Assembly: GCA_905182985.1 (NCBI GenBank)
Contig: CAJJDN010000133.1
Coordinates: 249,731-313,730 of the forward strand
Reading direction: 5' to 3'
From: Paramecium sonneborni
Lineage: Eukaryota > Ciliophora > Oligohymenophorea > Peniculida > Parameciidae
DNA: 64,000 nucleotides
This document shows positions 1-19,981 of the stretch, in pieces. Each line of letters begins with the position of its first letter. Within the stretch, counting starts at the first letter, position 1. Below the pieces are notes generated by a model. The model worked only from the letters and a program-made list of their open reading frames with translations. It was not told the DNA's origin and did no database searches. The position numbers and the translations under genes were made by a program.

Positions 1-1
1 C

Positions 2-735
2 AAATAGGAATATCTAAATCAATAATAAAAACTAATTAATACTGAGTAGGAGATTAAGAAATAATCCGATCTAATTTTACAACTTTAAAAATAAAAAGAT
101 CAATTAATTTAATAATGTTAATACCTTTAATAAGAATTAAAAAAAAAACAAGGAAATTTAGATCAAAGCATAAATTATGCCCAAAATTATTAAATTGAAA
201 TGAAGAATACCTTAGATTAATAATCAAATTAAATTTAGTATATGGAAGCAGAATTATAAAAAAGAGATGCTATAATTTATAATTTAAATCAGCACAATCA
301 ATAATTAAAAAGTTAACTTGAATAATTTTCATAAGCTGATTCTGTAAATAAAAATGAGTTAAACAGTAATTTTGTAAAAATGAAAGAAATGCACAATGAT
401 TTAATTTTGTATGAGAAATAGGTGGATACTTTAAGTTTGGAACACCATTAAACAAAATTATAAAATTAAATGTTAATAGATAGAAACAACTAATTAGAAT
501 TGGAAGTTACAAAATTAAGAGTATTTGTATCTCTATTAAATAGGAATAATTAATTTAATAAGACAATCGAATGAGAAACTTAGAAAATGAATTGTAGACG
601 TATTCATTTAACCAAAAGTTAAATTCAACATAGATGCCTTATACTTAAGATTAACTTTTTCCAAATTAATAATATATTTCTTATATTAATACACCTAAAG
701 GGTCTTTTAATAACTAATTTAATTTTTATAAATGA
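2..735 (+). CDS. Coiled-coil protein, 3' part (5' end outside window)
   Basis: The frame is open from base 2 when TAA/TAG are read as Gln and ends at TGA 733-735. One 23-nt intron (about 519-541, starting GTATTTG and ending AAATAG) must be removed to avoid an in-frame TGA at 572; the remaining 711 nt are 237 codons. The protein is rich in Gln, Asn, Lys, Glu and Leu with long heptad-like stretches, followed by a C-terminal tail of about 50 residues rich in Asn, Tyr, Phe and Pro. No catalytic motif is visible. It converges with the next gene, leaving 53 bp between the stops. Function unknown; a structural or cytoskeletal role is only a guess. Confidence 0.7.
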
Positions 736-788
736 GAGAGAATATATAATATTATATTATGAAATTGATGTTATATTAATTAATAAGA

Positions 789-3081
789 TCATTATTTCTT
801 GTTAATTAAATTATTTAAAATCTCCATTTTTTATTATTTTTATTTTACATCAAAATCTTCTCTTATCTATAAAACTACTTCCAATATATTTAGAGAATAT
901 TATTCAAAGCTTTATGGATAAAGTTATAGCAGTCCATCTAATTCACTTTTTGGATTATTTATTGATTTAATAAGAGTTGTTAAAATTTTATCATATTATT
1001 GGGCACTAGTCTTACCAACCTAAGTAATAAAATCTTATTCTATTGAATTCATAATAACATCCCTATCTCTCTACATTTATGGTATAAGTAATTCTTTATT
1101 TGAAAGTATCATCGTAATAGCAGCTTTCTTATCTTTTTCTTTCTTTTTCTTATCCTTATCCTATTCATTCACAAAGCTTAAGTTTGTTAATAATTTAGGA
1201 AAGAAACCTAAACACTTTTATAATTTATTTGATACCTTTTGGAATGCCTGTAATAAATTAATATGTAAATAGTAATTATTCTTAATATATAGTGATAAGT
1301 TGTTTAAAGATTAATTTTACTAATTTATTAAAATGTATTTAATTTAACATTAATATTTAAATATCCTTTAGATAATCTTTAAGAGTTAATAATGCTTAAT
1401 CTATCAAATTTTCGTTTTACCATTTAGGAGCAAATAAAAATGGAATAATTTAATCATTAATTTCATTAAAAACTAATTTGCAAGATTTTTCTAACAATTA
1501 ATTAATTATTTCATTGAAACCTCCAGTTAAATCTTAATAAAATATTTATTAGACTCTATCTGAAATTAATTCATTACAAAATTTTAAACAATATTCTTTT
1601 GTTTCATTAGAATATGTCATGCATTTATAATAATTATTAGTTTATAAAACTAAGAGATAAAGAGGTGAAACTTCTCCTTCTTATTCGCTACTAGGAAGTT
1701 CATTAATAAAATCTTTGCATTCCTTTTTCAATACTTCTGATAAAGTTCCACATACAGAACGAATAAATTCAATAAATATTTCTCCTTTTAGATTAGGACC
1801 TAAAATATCTAATTATTAATTGATAAAATGGAAAATATCTTCTGGGAAATAAGTTAATAAATCTTATTTAGTTCTAATAAGTTTAGTGATATTCTCTAAA
1901 GTTTATTATTCACTTTTATCTTTTCTAATTGCTTTTTCTGAAAAATCAATAATTAGATTATTAACATGATCTTAAAAAATTGGCATATAAGACTTCACTT
2001 TACATCTTAATGCAACATAAGATTCAGTTTATTCACCAACTCTACTAAGTAATTATTCATATGAATCAACCCAACTTAACAAATTTATTAAAGTACCAAA
2101 TGATTCTGTTACTTTTTATTCATCTTCAAGGAAAGGGATTATTCTCTTTTCTACATTTACTTTATATTAATCTTCAATTATTTTAAATATATTATAATGT
2201 TTTGGAAAACATTTAACAGTATGATCAAATGCTAAAATCAAATCCGCAGAAGAAAACTTAGATTGTTCTAAAATTTAAACAGCATCATTTGCATCTTTCA
2301 ACTTTTAATTAAACTTTTCATCGATACCTTTTTCTATTGTTTGTATTACTCTTTTTTTATATATCAAATCCTTCTTTCTTAATTCTCTAGATTTATCAGC
2401 TGTTTCGATTATCTAAAGTGCTTTTATTAATTATTAAGGCTTTTTTATAGATGCATCAATTGTGGTAAGAAATATCTCAAATATCTTATCATAAAACTTA
2501 TTCTCAAATTCTGATAAACATTAGAATTCATTAAGTATAACACTCAAATCTTATTTATATTAAGGAGATGTATTAACAGCTTCAATGATATTATCTCTGA
2601 TATCAACTAAAGCGATTAATTTATAATGAAGATTTTCATAGTCAGCATTTCCATTCTAAAATGTTTAATTCATTTTATCGATTTCTTCTTATACTTTAAA
2701 AATATATTTCATTTGATCAAGCATTAATCCTATATTTTTTCTATAAAAAAATATCCTTTCATAGCTAACTAATTCTCTATGAAATTGAGCATCTTTATCA
2801 AATTCTGAATTTAAATTTGTTATTTATTATTCACATTTTTCAACATTATTAAAACATTAATCCATAAAATTTTTTGTTTTATTTAATGCATCTATTTATG
2901 ATTAAATCATCTTCTAAATTTTTTTATCTAATTCCAGTTGTTATTCAATAAATTAATTGAGTAATTTATCAAACTTCTCATCATCCTAATAACTTGGATT
3001 ACTCAAGATTTCTATAATTGTTAGATTTGCAGCAGCTTTAGCTTCCTCTTCATTTTAAAATACTTTTTAGCATTAATGCAT
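789..3081 (-). CDS. Exocyst complex subunit Sec6/EXOC3-like
   Basis: Predicted 754 aa after removing one 28-nt intron (1208-1235); the length matches the Sec6 family (about 750 aa). The protein is mostly alpha-helical, with an N-terminal coiled coil. Two mid-protein motifs resemble the Sec6 core: one around CFPKHYNIF and, some 40 residues on, one around LLSWVDSYEQLL. In other eukaryotes Sec6 belongs to the octameric exocyst that tethers secretory vesicles to the plasma membrane; in a ciliate this would fit surface delivery or phagosome traffic. The start ATG (3079-3081) is the first Met of the open frame. The assignment rests on motif memory, without a search; another CATCHR-type tethering subunit is the main alternative. 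Confidence 0.6.
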
Positions 3082-3289
3082 ATTAATTAATAAATATAAT
3101 TAAAAATATTTAATTGAGTATAAAATATATATTCCTCAAAGAATTGATGTATATGAATTTAATAACCAAAAGTTATTCTATCCTCTTAAGATTATATTGT
3201 AAAATGAAAGATTTGAAATATTTTGATGAAATAATAAATCATTATATAATTTTGTTTTAAGAATGGATTAAAATTTAATTAATTATATT

Positions 3290-6200
3290 TCATTCAGCAA
3301 TTTCTTCATTTCTATTACTACTCTCATCTTAGTTAAATATTTATGAAACTTATTGAGAATAGATAACACCTCCAATTTTTAAGTTAATTTTAGCAGGAGT
3401 GTATGATTTTTGTCCAGTTTAAGCAAAACCCTAATAATAAAAAGATATATTACTTTAACTACTTTATCAACAACAAATTAATGTCTTTTATTAAGAATAG
3501 TTGCTGATTCTGGTTCATCAGGTACTAAAAATCGAATAAAATATTTTAATGCTAAAAACACTACTAGTAAAACTGAAAATATAACAATTTAATTAGTTTC
3601 TATAGTTTTAGAAGTATATACAATTAATCCAGAATTAGAGAAAATTCCAAAAAATGTGATAACTTCTAAAATAATAAGCCAATTTCCAATAGTAGCAGCA
3701 CCTTAAGGAAAAGGTCTCCTTGAAACTCTGATTAACTTAAACTTATCTACTTAAATTTCAATTATATTAGAAACAAATGCTAAAATATAACATGATGGGA
3801 AAGCAAGCCCAAAAAGAGCAAGATATGAAAATTAGATTACAAGTTCCATATAATCATTGACTGTTCCATCTACTTCTTCATTAGTTTAATATGGTTCTAG
3901 TTCCATTTGATCATCAATAGCTGAATCAATTAATTTAAATGCATGTTCAACTTCTTTGGCAGTTTTTGATTTCATTTACTAGTATATTATAATTATAATA
4001 GTATACTTTAGTAACAAAAGCTTTAATATATGGAGTTGCTAATTCAGGAATGTTTTTACCTATATTAGATAAGAAAATGACTGTCATTTGATTTGATAAG
4101 ACTTAAAAACAATCATCTTGTATTTCTTCACTTACTTTACATAATTGTAATTATGAAAAATATCCTGACAAAAAGGATATAATAAAAAAAGAATTGAAAC
4201 TAAAATAATAAATATAATAGTTTACTTATTAACAAACATAAATATGAATATTTTTGCAATAAGAGAATTTTCATAAGATGACAATATCTTATGATTTTCA
4301 TACATATTAAAAATATCACTTAATTTTGAATAAACAAAGTTAAAAAAGTTAATTTAAATAAAATTTAAAAGAGCTGGAACATTTTAAGAATAAAATGGAT
4401 CAGCTTTCTATTATAACATTAAATTCTTAAAATAAAATATTCCTAACACACTACCAATAACACATCCAATAATTAAAAAACTAACAGCTAAAGAAAATAA
4501 TTATTTCATTTTTCTAAGAAAAGGAGAATAAAATTCTTCATTTAAATCATCATTTGTAATTGATCTAATATATTTTCCTTAAAATGCAGGTCTTTCAGCT
4601 TCGTCTTCTTCAAAATTTTATTATCCAAATTAAACACTAAATAAAATTTATTCTCTTTTCCAAAATTCAATAAAGAAAGTACTCCATATGATAATAGCTA
4701 AAGAAAATAAAATAATGACAGTTGATTTAGCTTCTTCAGTAGAAGCAGAAATTAATCCTTAAGCAATAATTCCTATAATTGCCATATACCAAAGTTATTT
4801 AGTGAAATAACTTAAAAAAGAGAAATAAAGTGCTATTTTTTCACCAAAATAATCTCTCATAGAATTTATTGAAACATGCCATGGTATTCTAAAATTAAAA
4901 GCACTTGATTTTTCTAAACTATCTGAATCAAAATCAGTAGGTTCAGCTTCATCTTTTAATTCATTAAATAAATTTTTTAATTCATATTCATGTTCTGTAT
5001 CTTCTTTAGGTTACATAAATTCTCCTTCAATAAGTTTTTCAAAAAATGGACTTTTAGGAATTGCTTATAATTAATAATGATCATGAATTGGAAAATAAGC
5101 AGTTACTATTAATTCTTTTAACATTTTTAATATATTAATATTTTTTAAAACTATTGCATGAGTAATTTTTATTTTTTCCATATTAATAAATTCTGATCTT
5201 AAACCTTTTTCATTAACTTCATATTTTCTCCACATTGAATTTCCAACTTCATTATTTGGTTAAAAGAATTCTGTATAAGGAGCAACAGGATCTACATTTA
5301 ATCTACCCCATAAATTTAATAAAATTGATTTATTCTATGTTATTTCTCTAATAACACTTGGATGATTTTTATACCATAATTCATTTGCATCTCCTAAAGC
5401 TTTTCTAAATATTAATTTATATAAAAATGCTTAATTTTCTTATAAATATGTATTTCCCTTTTTTTTTAAATTTTATATTTTTTAACCAAAATGTAATAAG
5501 ATTTCCATATAAATATAATATATTTCCCATTCCTTTCTTGTGATTTCTTTATCATTAATTAATTCAACTTTTTCATGACTCTAATCAATATTTAGTTCTT
5601 TAGCTATGATTTTCATTATTTTATCAGTTTCTTATTATTTTAAAATAGTATAAACTTAAAGTAAAGTATCATCCCATTAACAAATAATAGGATATAATGA
5701 ATCACAATAGTTTCCTATACTTTAATTATGTTCCTATTAAATATTCTCTTCTATTTTAATTTCTTCTTAATCAATTTATTTTTTCTCTTTAAATTCTTAC
5801 ATCTTTCTAAAATTTTACAATTAATCAACTAATGCTTAATTTGGATCACCATTTTAATCTTTATTTTCTTTCCTTTCAGTTGTATCTTATTTTTTCTTAT
5901 ATTCATCATCTTTACTTTAAGCTTCTTTTCTTGAATCAAGAATTTCTTATAATTTTTTCTTTATTTCTTCATTATTTGCATATTATCTTATATAATTCTT
6001 TAATCTTAAAGGTCTGAAACTTTCATCAACTGGTTCCAAACTAAATAAATCAGCAAATCCTAATTCAATCTATTTTGTAACTTTCATATTTTAAGCTGAT
6101 CTTTTTACTACTTCCTTACTACTTTTTAATATTAAAAATATAGATTCTCCAGTACCATTTATAAATTATCGACAATGTAAAAATCCATTTCTACATAATT

Positions 6201-7218
6201 TAGCCATTATTGTAAATCTTAATAATGTCAAAAAATCTTTTGGAGGAGTATTTTAACATGTCCATTCATATTTTTCTTAAAAATCATCTATTTTTGTTTT
6301 CTTTAAATATTAACCTTAACACCATTTCTTTTTAACTTTTTTAAATTAAGAAGTATCACTAATATCTACTTTTTACAATTCTTTTATTGGATCTAAAACC
6401 ATATTAGGATTAACTTCCATTTTATCAGGTTCAATACCAATTTCATCTAAATATGCTTATTTTTTTTATTAAATAACTTCTCCTCCTTTTTTTTATTCAT
6501 CTTCTTATAACTTTTAATCTTATTCTTATTTTTTATACATTCTTAAAAAATCTAAATATCTATCATAAGATGTTTTTTCTTATTTTTTTTATAGTTATTC
6601 TTTTTCTTCTCCAAATTATGAAGCAGTTTATAATGATTTCACAGTTTTTTATTTATCTTCTTTCTTTACATTTTTCTTTTTCTTCTTTTTAGAATTGCCT
6701 TCATCTTTTTTATCTTCATAATCATCTAAAGTTAAAAATGCTAATAAAAATGAACATCTTTCTTTTTTCATCTAAGATTTTGAAACTTCATCTGTCATTA
6801 CAGTTAACATTTCATCATATATTTTTACAGCTTCTTTAAATGAAACTGGTTTATTTTCACAATTATCAGTATCTGGATTTTAAAATATTACAGCTAAATC
6901 TCCAATATTATAATCATCATATGTTCCTTTTACTTCTGCAAATTCATTTGGATTAAGAAATTCATCTTAAATTTTTTCTTCCTTATATTCTTTATCATTA
7001 ATATCTTTATCAATAACATCTTTTGCAGTTTTCTTTTTTAAAAATTTTTTAGCATCAACTTAATTTGTAAAAAAACCTAAAATTTCTCTTAATGATTCTT
7101 CTTTTTAGTTTTAAATTTTTTATTATTTTAGTTTCTTAGAATTCAAAGACTATTTATTTTATACTTTTGATTTTCCTTAAATCTATTTAGCCTATTATGA
7201 TTTTGGCTAACTTGACAT
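3290..7218 (-). CDS. Anoctamin/TMEM16 family membrane protein (copy 1)
   Basis: Predicted 1283 aa after removing introns of 23 nt (3431-3453), 28 nt (3979-4006) and 26 nt (4200-4225). The N-terminal half is long, charged and cytosolic; the C-terminal half has about eight to ten hydrophobic segments. Family signatures include an FWKR motif after an early membrane segment, an acidic ERP.F.G motif just after it, an FVN motif at an exon junction followed by a hydrophobic helix, RRPFPQGAATIGNW, and a final LVPDEP before the C-terminal tail. Anoctamins are Ca2+-activated chloride channels or lipid scramblases; which applies here cannot be read from sequence alone, and I did not map the Ca2+ site. 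It lies 76 bp from a close paralogue. About 1280 aa is long for the family because of the extended N-terminus. Confidence 0.92.
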
Positions 7219-7294
7219 TAAATTAAAATAATAAAATAATATAATAATTTGAAATTAGACAAATTATTTAATTACAAATGAATCTCTATTCAAT

Positions 7295-10200
7295 TCAATC
7301 CTCTTCTTCACTACTAATTATCTATTTTGGACCACCGATCCGTCTATTAACATTTTACATTAAATATCTTGCATTACTTTCAGTTTAAAATCCCTAAAAT
7401 CATTTAATAACTTTATTTATTTACCTTTACTGCTTTTTCAACAACAAATTCATGTCTTTTATTCAATAAAAGTGCTTCTGCTGGTTCATCAGGTACTAAA
7501 AATCTGATTATATATTTAAGTGTTAAAAATACAATTAAAAGTGTAGAAAATACTTAAACTTAGTTTTCTTTAATAATTTCAGAAGTAAATACAATCAAAC
7601 CAGCATTTGTAAAAATAGCTAAAAATGAAATCATTTCAAATATAATCAACCAATTTCCTATTGTAGCAGCACCTTAAGGAAATGGTCTTCTTGAATAATT
7701 GAAGAAATTATATTTATCAACTTAGAGTTTAACTATATTCTGAACAAATGCTAATATATAACAAGCTGGAAATGCTAAACCAAAAAGTGATAAATAAGAG
7801 AATTAAATTACTAATTCCATATAGTCATTTACACTTCCATCAACTTCTTCATTAGTTTAATATGGTTCTAATTTTAATTGTCTTTCAATTTCTTCATCTA
7901 TTTTATTAAATGGATGTTCAACTAATTTTTCATCCTTTTTTGTAATTAACTAATATTTATAATTAAGTTTTGTTTACTTTTAAAATAAATGCTTTAATAA
8001 GTGGAGCAACTAATTTAGGAATCTAAAGAGATATAATATTAGTTAAAAATATAGTTGTCATTTAATTAGATAGAATTTAAAAACAATCATTTGTAATTTA
8101 TAAATTAACTTAACACAATTTAAGTTAGACAAAATAATTTGATAAAAAAGATGTAATAAAAAATTAAATAAAACTAGAATAAATATAAATATAATTACTT
8201 ATTAACAAATCTAAAAATAGTGAATTTAGCTACAAGAGAATTTTCATAAGTAGATAAAATTTTATGATTTTCTAAAACATTAAATGATTATCCAACTGTA
8301 TTATAAATAACATTAAAAACATTAATAGAAATAGCTTAAAGAATACTAGGTAATGTATTAGAAAGAGTTTAATCAAATTTTTCTTCAATCATTTTATTTT
8401 TAAGAAGATTAATACCTATAACGCATGCAATAACACATCCTATAATTATAGCACTAATTGATAAAGCTAAAAGTTATTTCATTTTTCTTTTGAAAGGAGA
8501 ATAAAATTCTTCATTTAAATCATCATTTAACACTGATCTTATAAAATCTCCTTCAAATGCAGGACGTTCAGCTTCATCAGCTTCAAAATTTTATTAACCA
8601 AATCTTACACTAAAATAAACTTATTCTCTTTTCCAAAATTCCATAAAAAAAGTACTCCAAATAATAATAACAATTGAAAATCCAATAATAGCTGTTTATC
8701 TTAATTCTAAAGAAGAAGATGACATTATTCCTTATGTAACAATACTAATAATAGCCATATACCATAATTATTTAGCATAATAATTTAGAAAATTAAAATA
8801 CAATGCAATTTTTTCTCCAAAATAATCACGAATTGAATCAATTGGAATATCCCATGGAACTCTATAATTAAATTGACTTTCTTTTTCCAAACTTTCAGAA
8901 TCAAAATCTGTAGATTCAGCTTCATCTGCCAATTCTTTAAATAAATCTCTTAAATATTTTTCACCCTCTGAAGTTTCTTTATCAATAATAAATCCATTCT
9001 TTTTTAAAGGCTCAAAAAATTGTTTTTTTAATTCACCTTAACCTTTTAATTAATGTAAATCATGGATAGGAAAATAAGCAAAAATATATTGCATTTATAA
9101 CATTTTTAAAATGTTTATATGTTTCAAAATAATTGAATTTGTAATCTTTATTTTTTCCATATTAATAAATTCTGAACGATGTTTATTTTCATTAATTTCA
9201 TATTTTCTCCATAATGAAGAACCTGCACTACCTGTTGATTTAAAATATTCTGTATATGGAGCAACTGGAGTAATATTAAGTCTTCCCCATAAATTAAAAA
9301 TTATTCTCTTATCTCCATTAAATTCTCTCCAAAAATTTTAGTTTTCAGCATACCATATTTGATTTGCATCTCCTAAAGCTTTAAGAAAAACTAGTTTATA
9401 TAAAAAAGCAATATTATCTATTACTTCCTTCATTTTTTATTCTTTTGCCCATTAGATTTTTTTACCAAAACATAAAATACTTTCTAAATATAAATAATAA
9501 ACTTGCCATTCTTCATCTGTTATTTATATATCATCAATCAATTCAACTTTTTCATGACTTTAATCAATATTTAAATCAGTTACAACTTCCTTTAATATTT
9601 TATCAACATCTCTTTGCTTTTTAATTACATTATATTTTAAATCTTTTCCTTTCCATTATCTTACTTTTATATATAATTTTAAACAATAATTTTCAACATC
9701 TTAACAATTTAAGTAATCAAATTCTGGTTCTTTATTTTATTCTTGTTCTTCTTAAGCTAATAAATTTCTCAAATCATCATCAATTATACGAACATAACTC
9801 TTTAATCTTAATGGTCTAAATTATTCATCAACAGGCTCAAGTGAAAATAAATCAGCAAATCCCATTTCTATTTATTTTGTTATTTTCATTTTCTAAGCCT
9901 ATCTAGTTATTACTTATTAATGCCCTTTTACTACAACAAATATATGTTTCCCAGTTGTTGAAACAAACTATCTACAATGAACAAAAGCATTTCTACATAA
10001 TTTATTAATAGCTGTTATCCTAACAAGAGTCAAAAAATCTTTTGGAGGTGTATTTTGACAAATCCAATCATAATCTACTTCATCATTCATTTTTTTAACT
10101 AAATATCCTCCTTTACTTAGTTATTTACTTATATTTTTGAATTGTTTTATATTATTTAAATCAATTTTAAGTAACTCTTTAAGTGGATCAATAATTAAAT

Positions 10201-11224
10201 CCTCTTATTTTTTTTGTTTTTACCATTTTCGATAAAATTATTAAGAAAATGTGATTTCTGAAAATCTTTCACCTAAAATTTGCATACTTTCATTTCTTTA
10301 CAATTAATATTATTCTTCTTCAAATTTTAATTATTCAGAATATAATTTCATAAACTTTAAATATTTTTAATAAGATGTTTCTTATTCTATTTTATCATTT
10401 TCTGAATTTTATTATGATTATTGTAAATTATTTTTTGATGGTTAATCTTTTAAGTTTTATAACAATTTAACTTCTTCTATATCAATAGGTTTATTATTAT
10501 TAATATTACTTTAAGCCTATTATTATTATTCAATATGATTGTTATTTTATTGAGCTTCTTTATCTTTATCTTTATCTTTATCTTTATCATTATCTTTATT
10601 AGGTATCTAATTTTAATTATTTTGAGCATTTTCTATTTTTTATTTTTTTTCATCTTATTTCTTTGTCTTTTTTTCTGGTTTAACATAATCTCCTAATGTA
10701 AGATAGGATAATAAAAAGGAATCTCTTTCTTTTTTTAAATATGATTTAGAAACTTCATCTGTAATAACAGTAATAAATTTATCAAAAACTTTTTCTGCAT
10801 CCATAAAAGTTACTTCTCCAACTTAAGCTTCTTCATCATCAGGATTTGGAAAAACAATAACTACATCACCAATATTACAATCACCATAAATATGTTTCAT
10901 TTCTTAAAATTCATTTGGGTTCAAGAATTCATCTTAATATTTCTCAGCTTCTTCAGTATCATCACTACTCAGTAATTTCTTTTTGTTTTTTAAAAACCTT
11001 TTCACATCTATTTGATTAGTAAAAAATCCCAATATCTCTCTTAAAGATTACTCTTTTAAAGTTTAGATTTGCTACTACCTAATTTTTTTAGAACTTAAAG
11101 TCTAAGCTTTTTTTAATTTTGATTTTAATTCCTATTCATGTTATTCTTAATGAGCTTAAAGAACTTCAGCTAATGATTACCTAGATGCTCTTGAATTCCT
11201 TGAAACAGAATTGTTAGATTCCAT
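7295..11224 (-). CDS. Anoctamin/TMEM16 family membrane protein (copy 2)
   Basis: Predicted 1281 aa after removing introns of 31 nt (7394-7424), 28 nt (7950-7977) and 25 nt (8174-8198). It is a paralogue of the gene just downstream, with the same domain order, almost the same length and the same three intron sites. The shared motifs include RRPFPQGAATIGNW, FWKR and LVPDEP. The most divergent parts are the first 60 residues, a Gln/Asn/Asp-rich insert with a repeated KDKDKDK-type run (plus strand about 10560-10600), and the last 25 residues. The start ATG (11222-11224) opens a Ser/Asn-rich N-terminus. Chloride channel or scramblase activity is possible. Conserved intron positions and tail-to-head placement indicate tandem duplication. 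Confidence 0.92.
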
Positions 11225-11938
11225 TTAATTTATATATTTTATTATAATGCTTAAGAAATAGAATGAAATCTACACTTTCCAATAATATATCCAATTTTAT
11301 AGTATATACTTTATAGATCTGTAAAATACTTTTGTAAATCTAATCAAAGTGGTTTAAATAGAATTCTTAAAATTATTTAGTTTCATTAATTAATTCATGC
11401 ATTTTATTTCAGATCTCAAAATCTATAAATTTTTAACATTGAATTCAATCTCATAAAAAGTTGTACAATTTATATCAAATAACAATTAAGTCTTAGAATT
11501 TGTATATAAACTTTATTGTAAATTAGAAAAATATAGAATGAAGCAATGATTTTCATCCTTTAAAAAAAGAGAAATTAACTATTTATTAATTAGAATCATA
11601 TCTATATATATAAATTATATTCATTAAAATTTAAATTAATGTAAGAATAGAATTTTATATTCGAAAGATAGACAAATATTAATAATAGATTTATTATTAA
11701 AAGATTATTGATTTAAGATGACACATCTTATACAAGAATTATTTATAAAGTATCTCTAAAAATTTGTTATGAAAAGATAATATCAAATTCTTCTCCAGTC
11801 TATTTATATAAGAAAGTATTGTAATATTAATTTAAATTAGGATAAAAATTTATAGTATTTTTGTGATTAATTAAATTCTCAAATAAATGAATGAAATATG
11901 TTGAATACTAAAAATATATTTTAAAATTAATTTGAAAA
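11225..11938. other. Intergenic region, AT-rich, one short ORF
   Basis: About 714 bp between the start of the second anoctamin and the stop of the polymerase gene, longer than most spacers here. It should hold the anoctamin promoter. The only candidate gene seen is a plus-strand ORF from ATG 11718 to TGA 11892-11894 (58 codons, rich in Gln, Ile, Tyr and Lys), with an optional 25-nt intron starting GTATTGTAA. It has no recognised motif and I do not call it a gene. Confidence 0.5.
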
Positions 11939-18691
<6,753 letters not shown>

Positions 18692-18733
18692 ATTTAATTA
18701 ATTTTTGGCGGTATATGTATTTATATAAATAAC

Positions 18734-19783
18734 TCATTATTCTTGTACTGCATTTTTTATAGTTTTAAATAATTAAGTTGCCTCCAGAATCGATGAAAAT
18801 TCCAAACAAAACCCTTGTAATTCTACGTAAATCTTCTTTGGATCAAATGCTTTATGTTTAATCAATGTTCTAATAAACACTGATACTAATCTAACTTATC
18901 TAGCTAATTGTTATGGCTGATTCTAAATTATCAATTATTTTTTATACAATCTTAAATTCTTCACAATTCACTATGCATTTAGTTATAAACATATTAAGAA
19001 ATTAATCTGGTAAACTTATATTCTTTGATAGTTAATTCACTAATTCCAAAGTTTAAATACTGATCTTTATCTAAATTAAATACTCTAAATATCTAACTAT
19101 TATTATTAAATTATACTCTTGAGAATTTAATCCCATTTTATGTAACTTTGTTATTATATCACTCACTAATTAAGGATTTTATTCAACTAAAAGTTTGAAT
19201 TGAATTCCATCTATCTTATATTCTGGTTTTAATAGATTCAAAATCATTTAATGATCCCCTTATTACAATTTTGTACTTTATGCCAACCCCAATAAATGAC
19301 GAAACCTCATCAATGGTGATATATTATAATCCCATATTGTTTAATGAATCAAATCTAATGTAATACTATCTTAAAATTTATTTTCGATTATCACTGGAAT
19401 TGGTCTCATAAAATCACAAGAAAACTTCATCTCATTCAAATTCAACAAATCTGTTTATCTCAGTATTTGCTCTATTGACTACCCATACTCTATCATAGAG
19501 TTTTTTTGAATACATATTAGACATTATTACTTATGTTCTTCTCTAATTAGTTTATACATAAATCTGATAAGCATATATTTTAATCTAATTGTCGAATATT
19601 ATATAGATATTATAATCGAATATGAGGGGCTTGGTTCTAAATATTATTATTGAAAATTACTTAATCTTATAAACTATTTATCATCAAATTGCACATCTCA
19701 TTTTTACACTGTCCCTTTATTATTTTAAAATTCTCATCCAAAGTTTTATCAATCTCTACAGGGATTTTTGCTGATACTTACAT
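18734..19783 (-). CDS. CCR4-NOT complex subunit 11-like (CNOT11)
   Basis: Predicted 321 aa using three introns (24, 35 and 25 nt). The last 150 residues resemble the C-terminal domain of CNOT11: a helix pair around LVEQNPQLVSDII, a segment around LPDQFLNMFITKCI, then ARQVRLVSVFIRTLIKH and ELQGFCLEFSSILEATQLF up to the stop. In animals CNOT11 joins CNOT10 and the N-terminus of CNOT1 in the deadenylase complex that shortens mRNA poly(A) tails. The N-terminal exon joins are the weak part: the 35-nt second intron is long for this window and was chosen because it keeps the frame. The start ATG is 19781-19783. The gene is divergent from a MORN-repeat gene with a 198-bp shared upstream region. Confidence 0.85.
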
Positions 19784-19981
19784 TAACAACTTTAAATTAT
19801 TTAATAATATGATTTTTTTACTAAATTTCTTATATCATATATATATTATTATACATATTCAATAAAGAATAGAACATAAGTGGTTGTAAATGAAATTCAA
19901 TAGAGTATGTTGTTAATTAAAGTGTATGTTAAAATTATTTAATCTAATGATGATAGATATTGATATTTTTTATATTAACGG
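19784..19981. promoter_or_regulatory. Divergent intergenic region (CNOT11-like / MORN protein)
   Basis: 198 bp of AT-rich DNA between two start codons facing away from each other, so it must contain both 5' flanks. It holds a TA-rich run near 19835-19855. I recognise no specific factor site. Confidence 0.45.
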
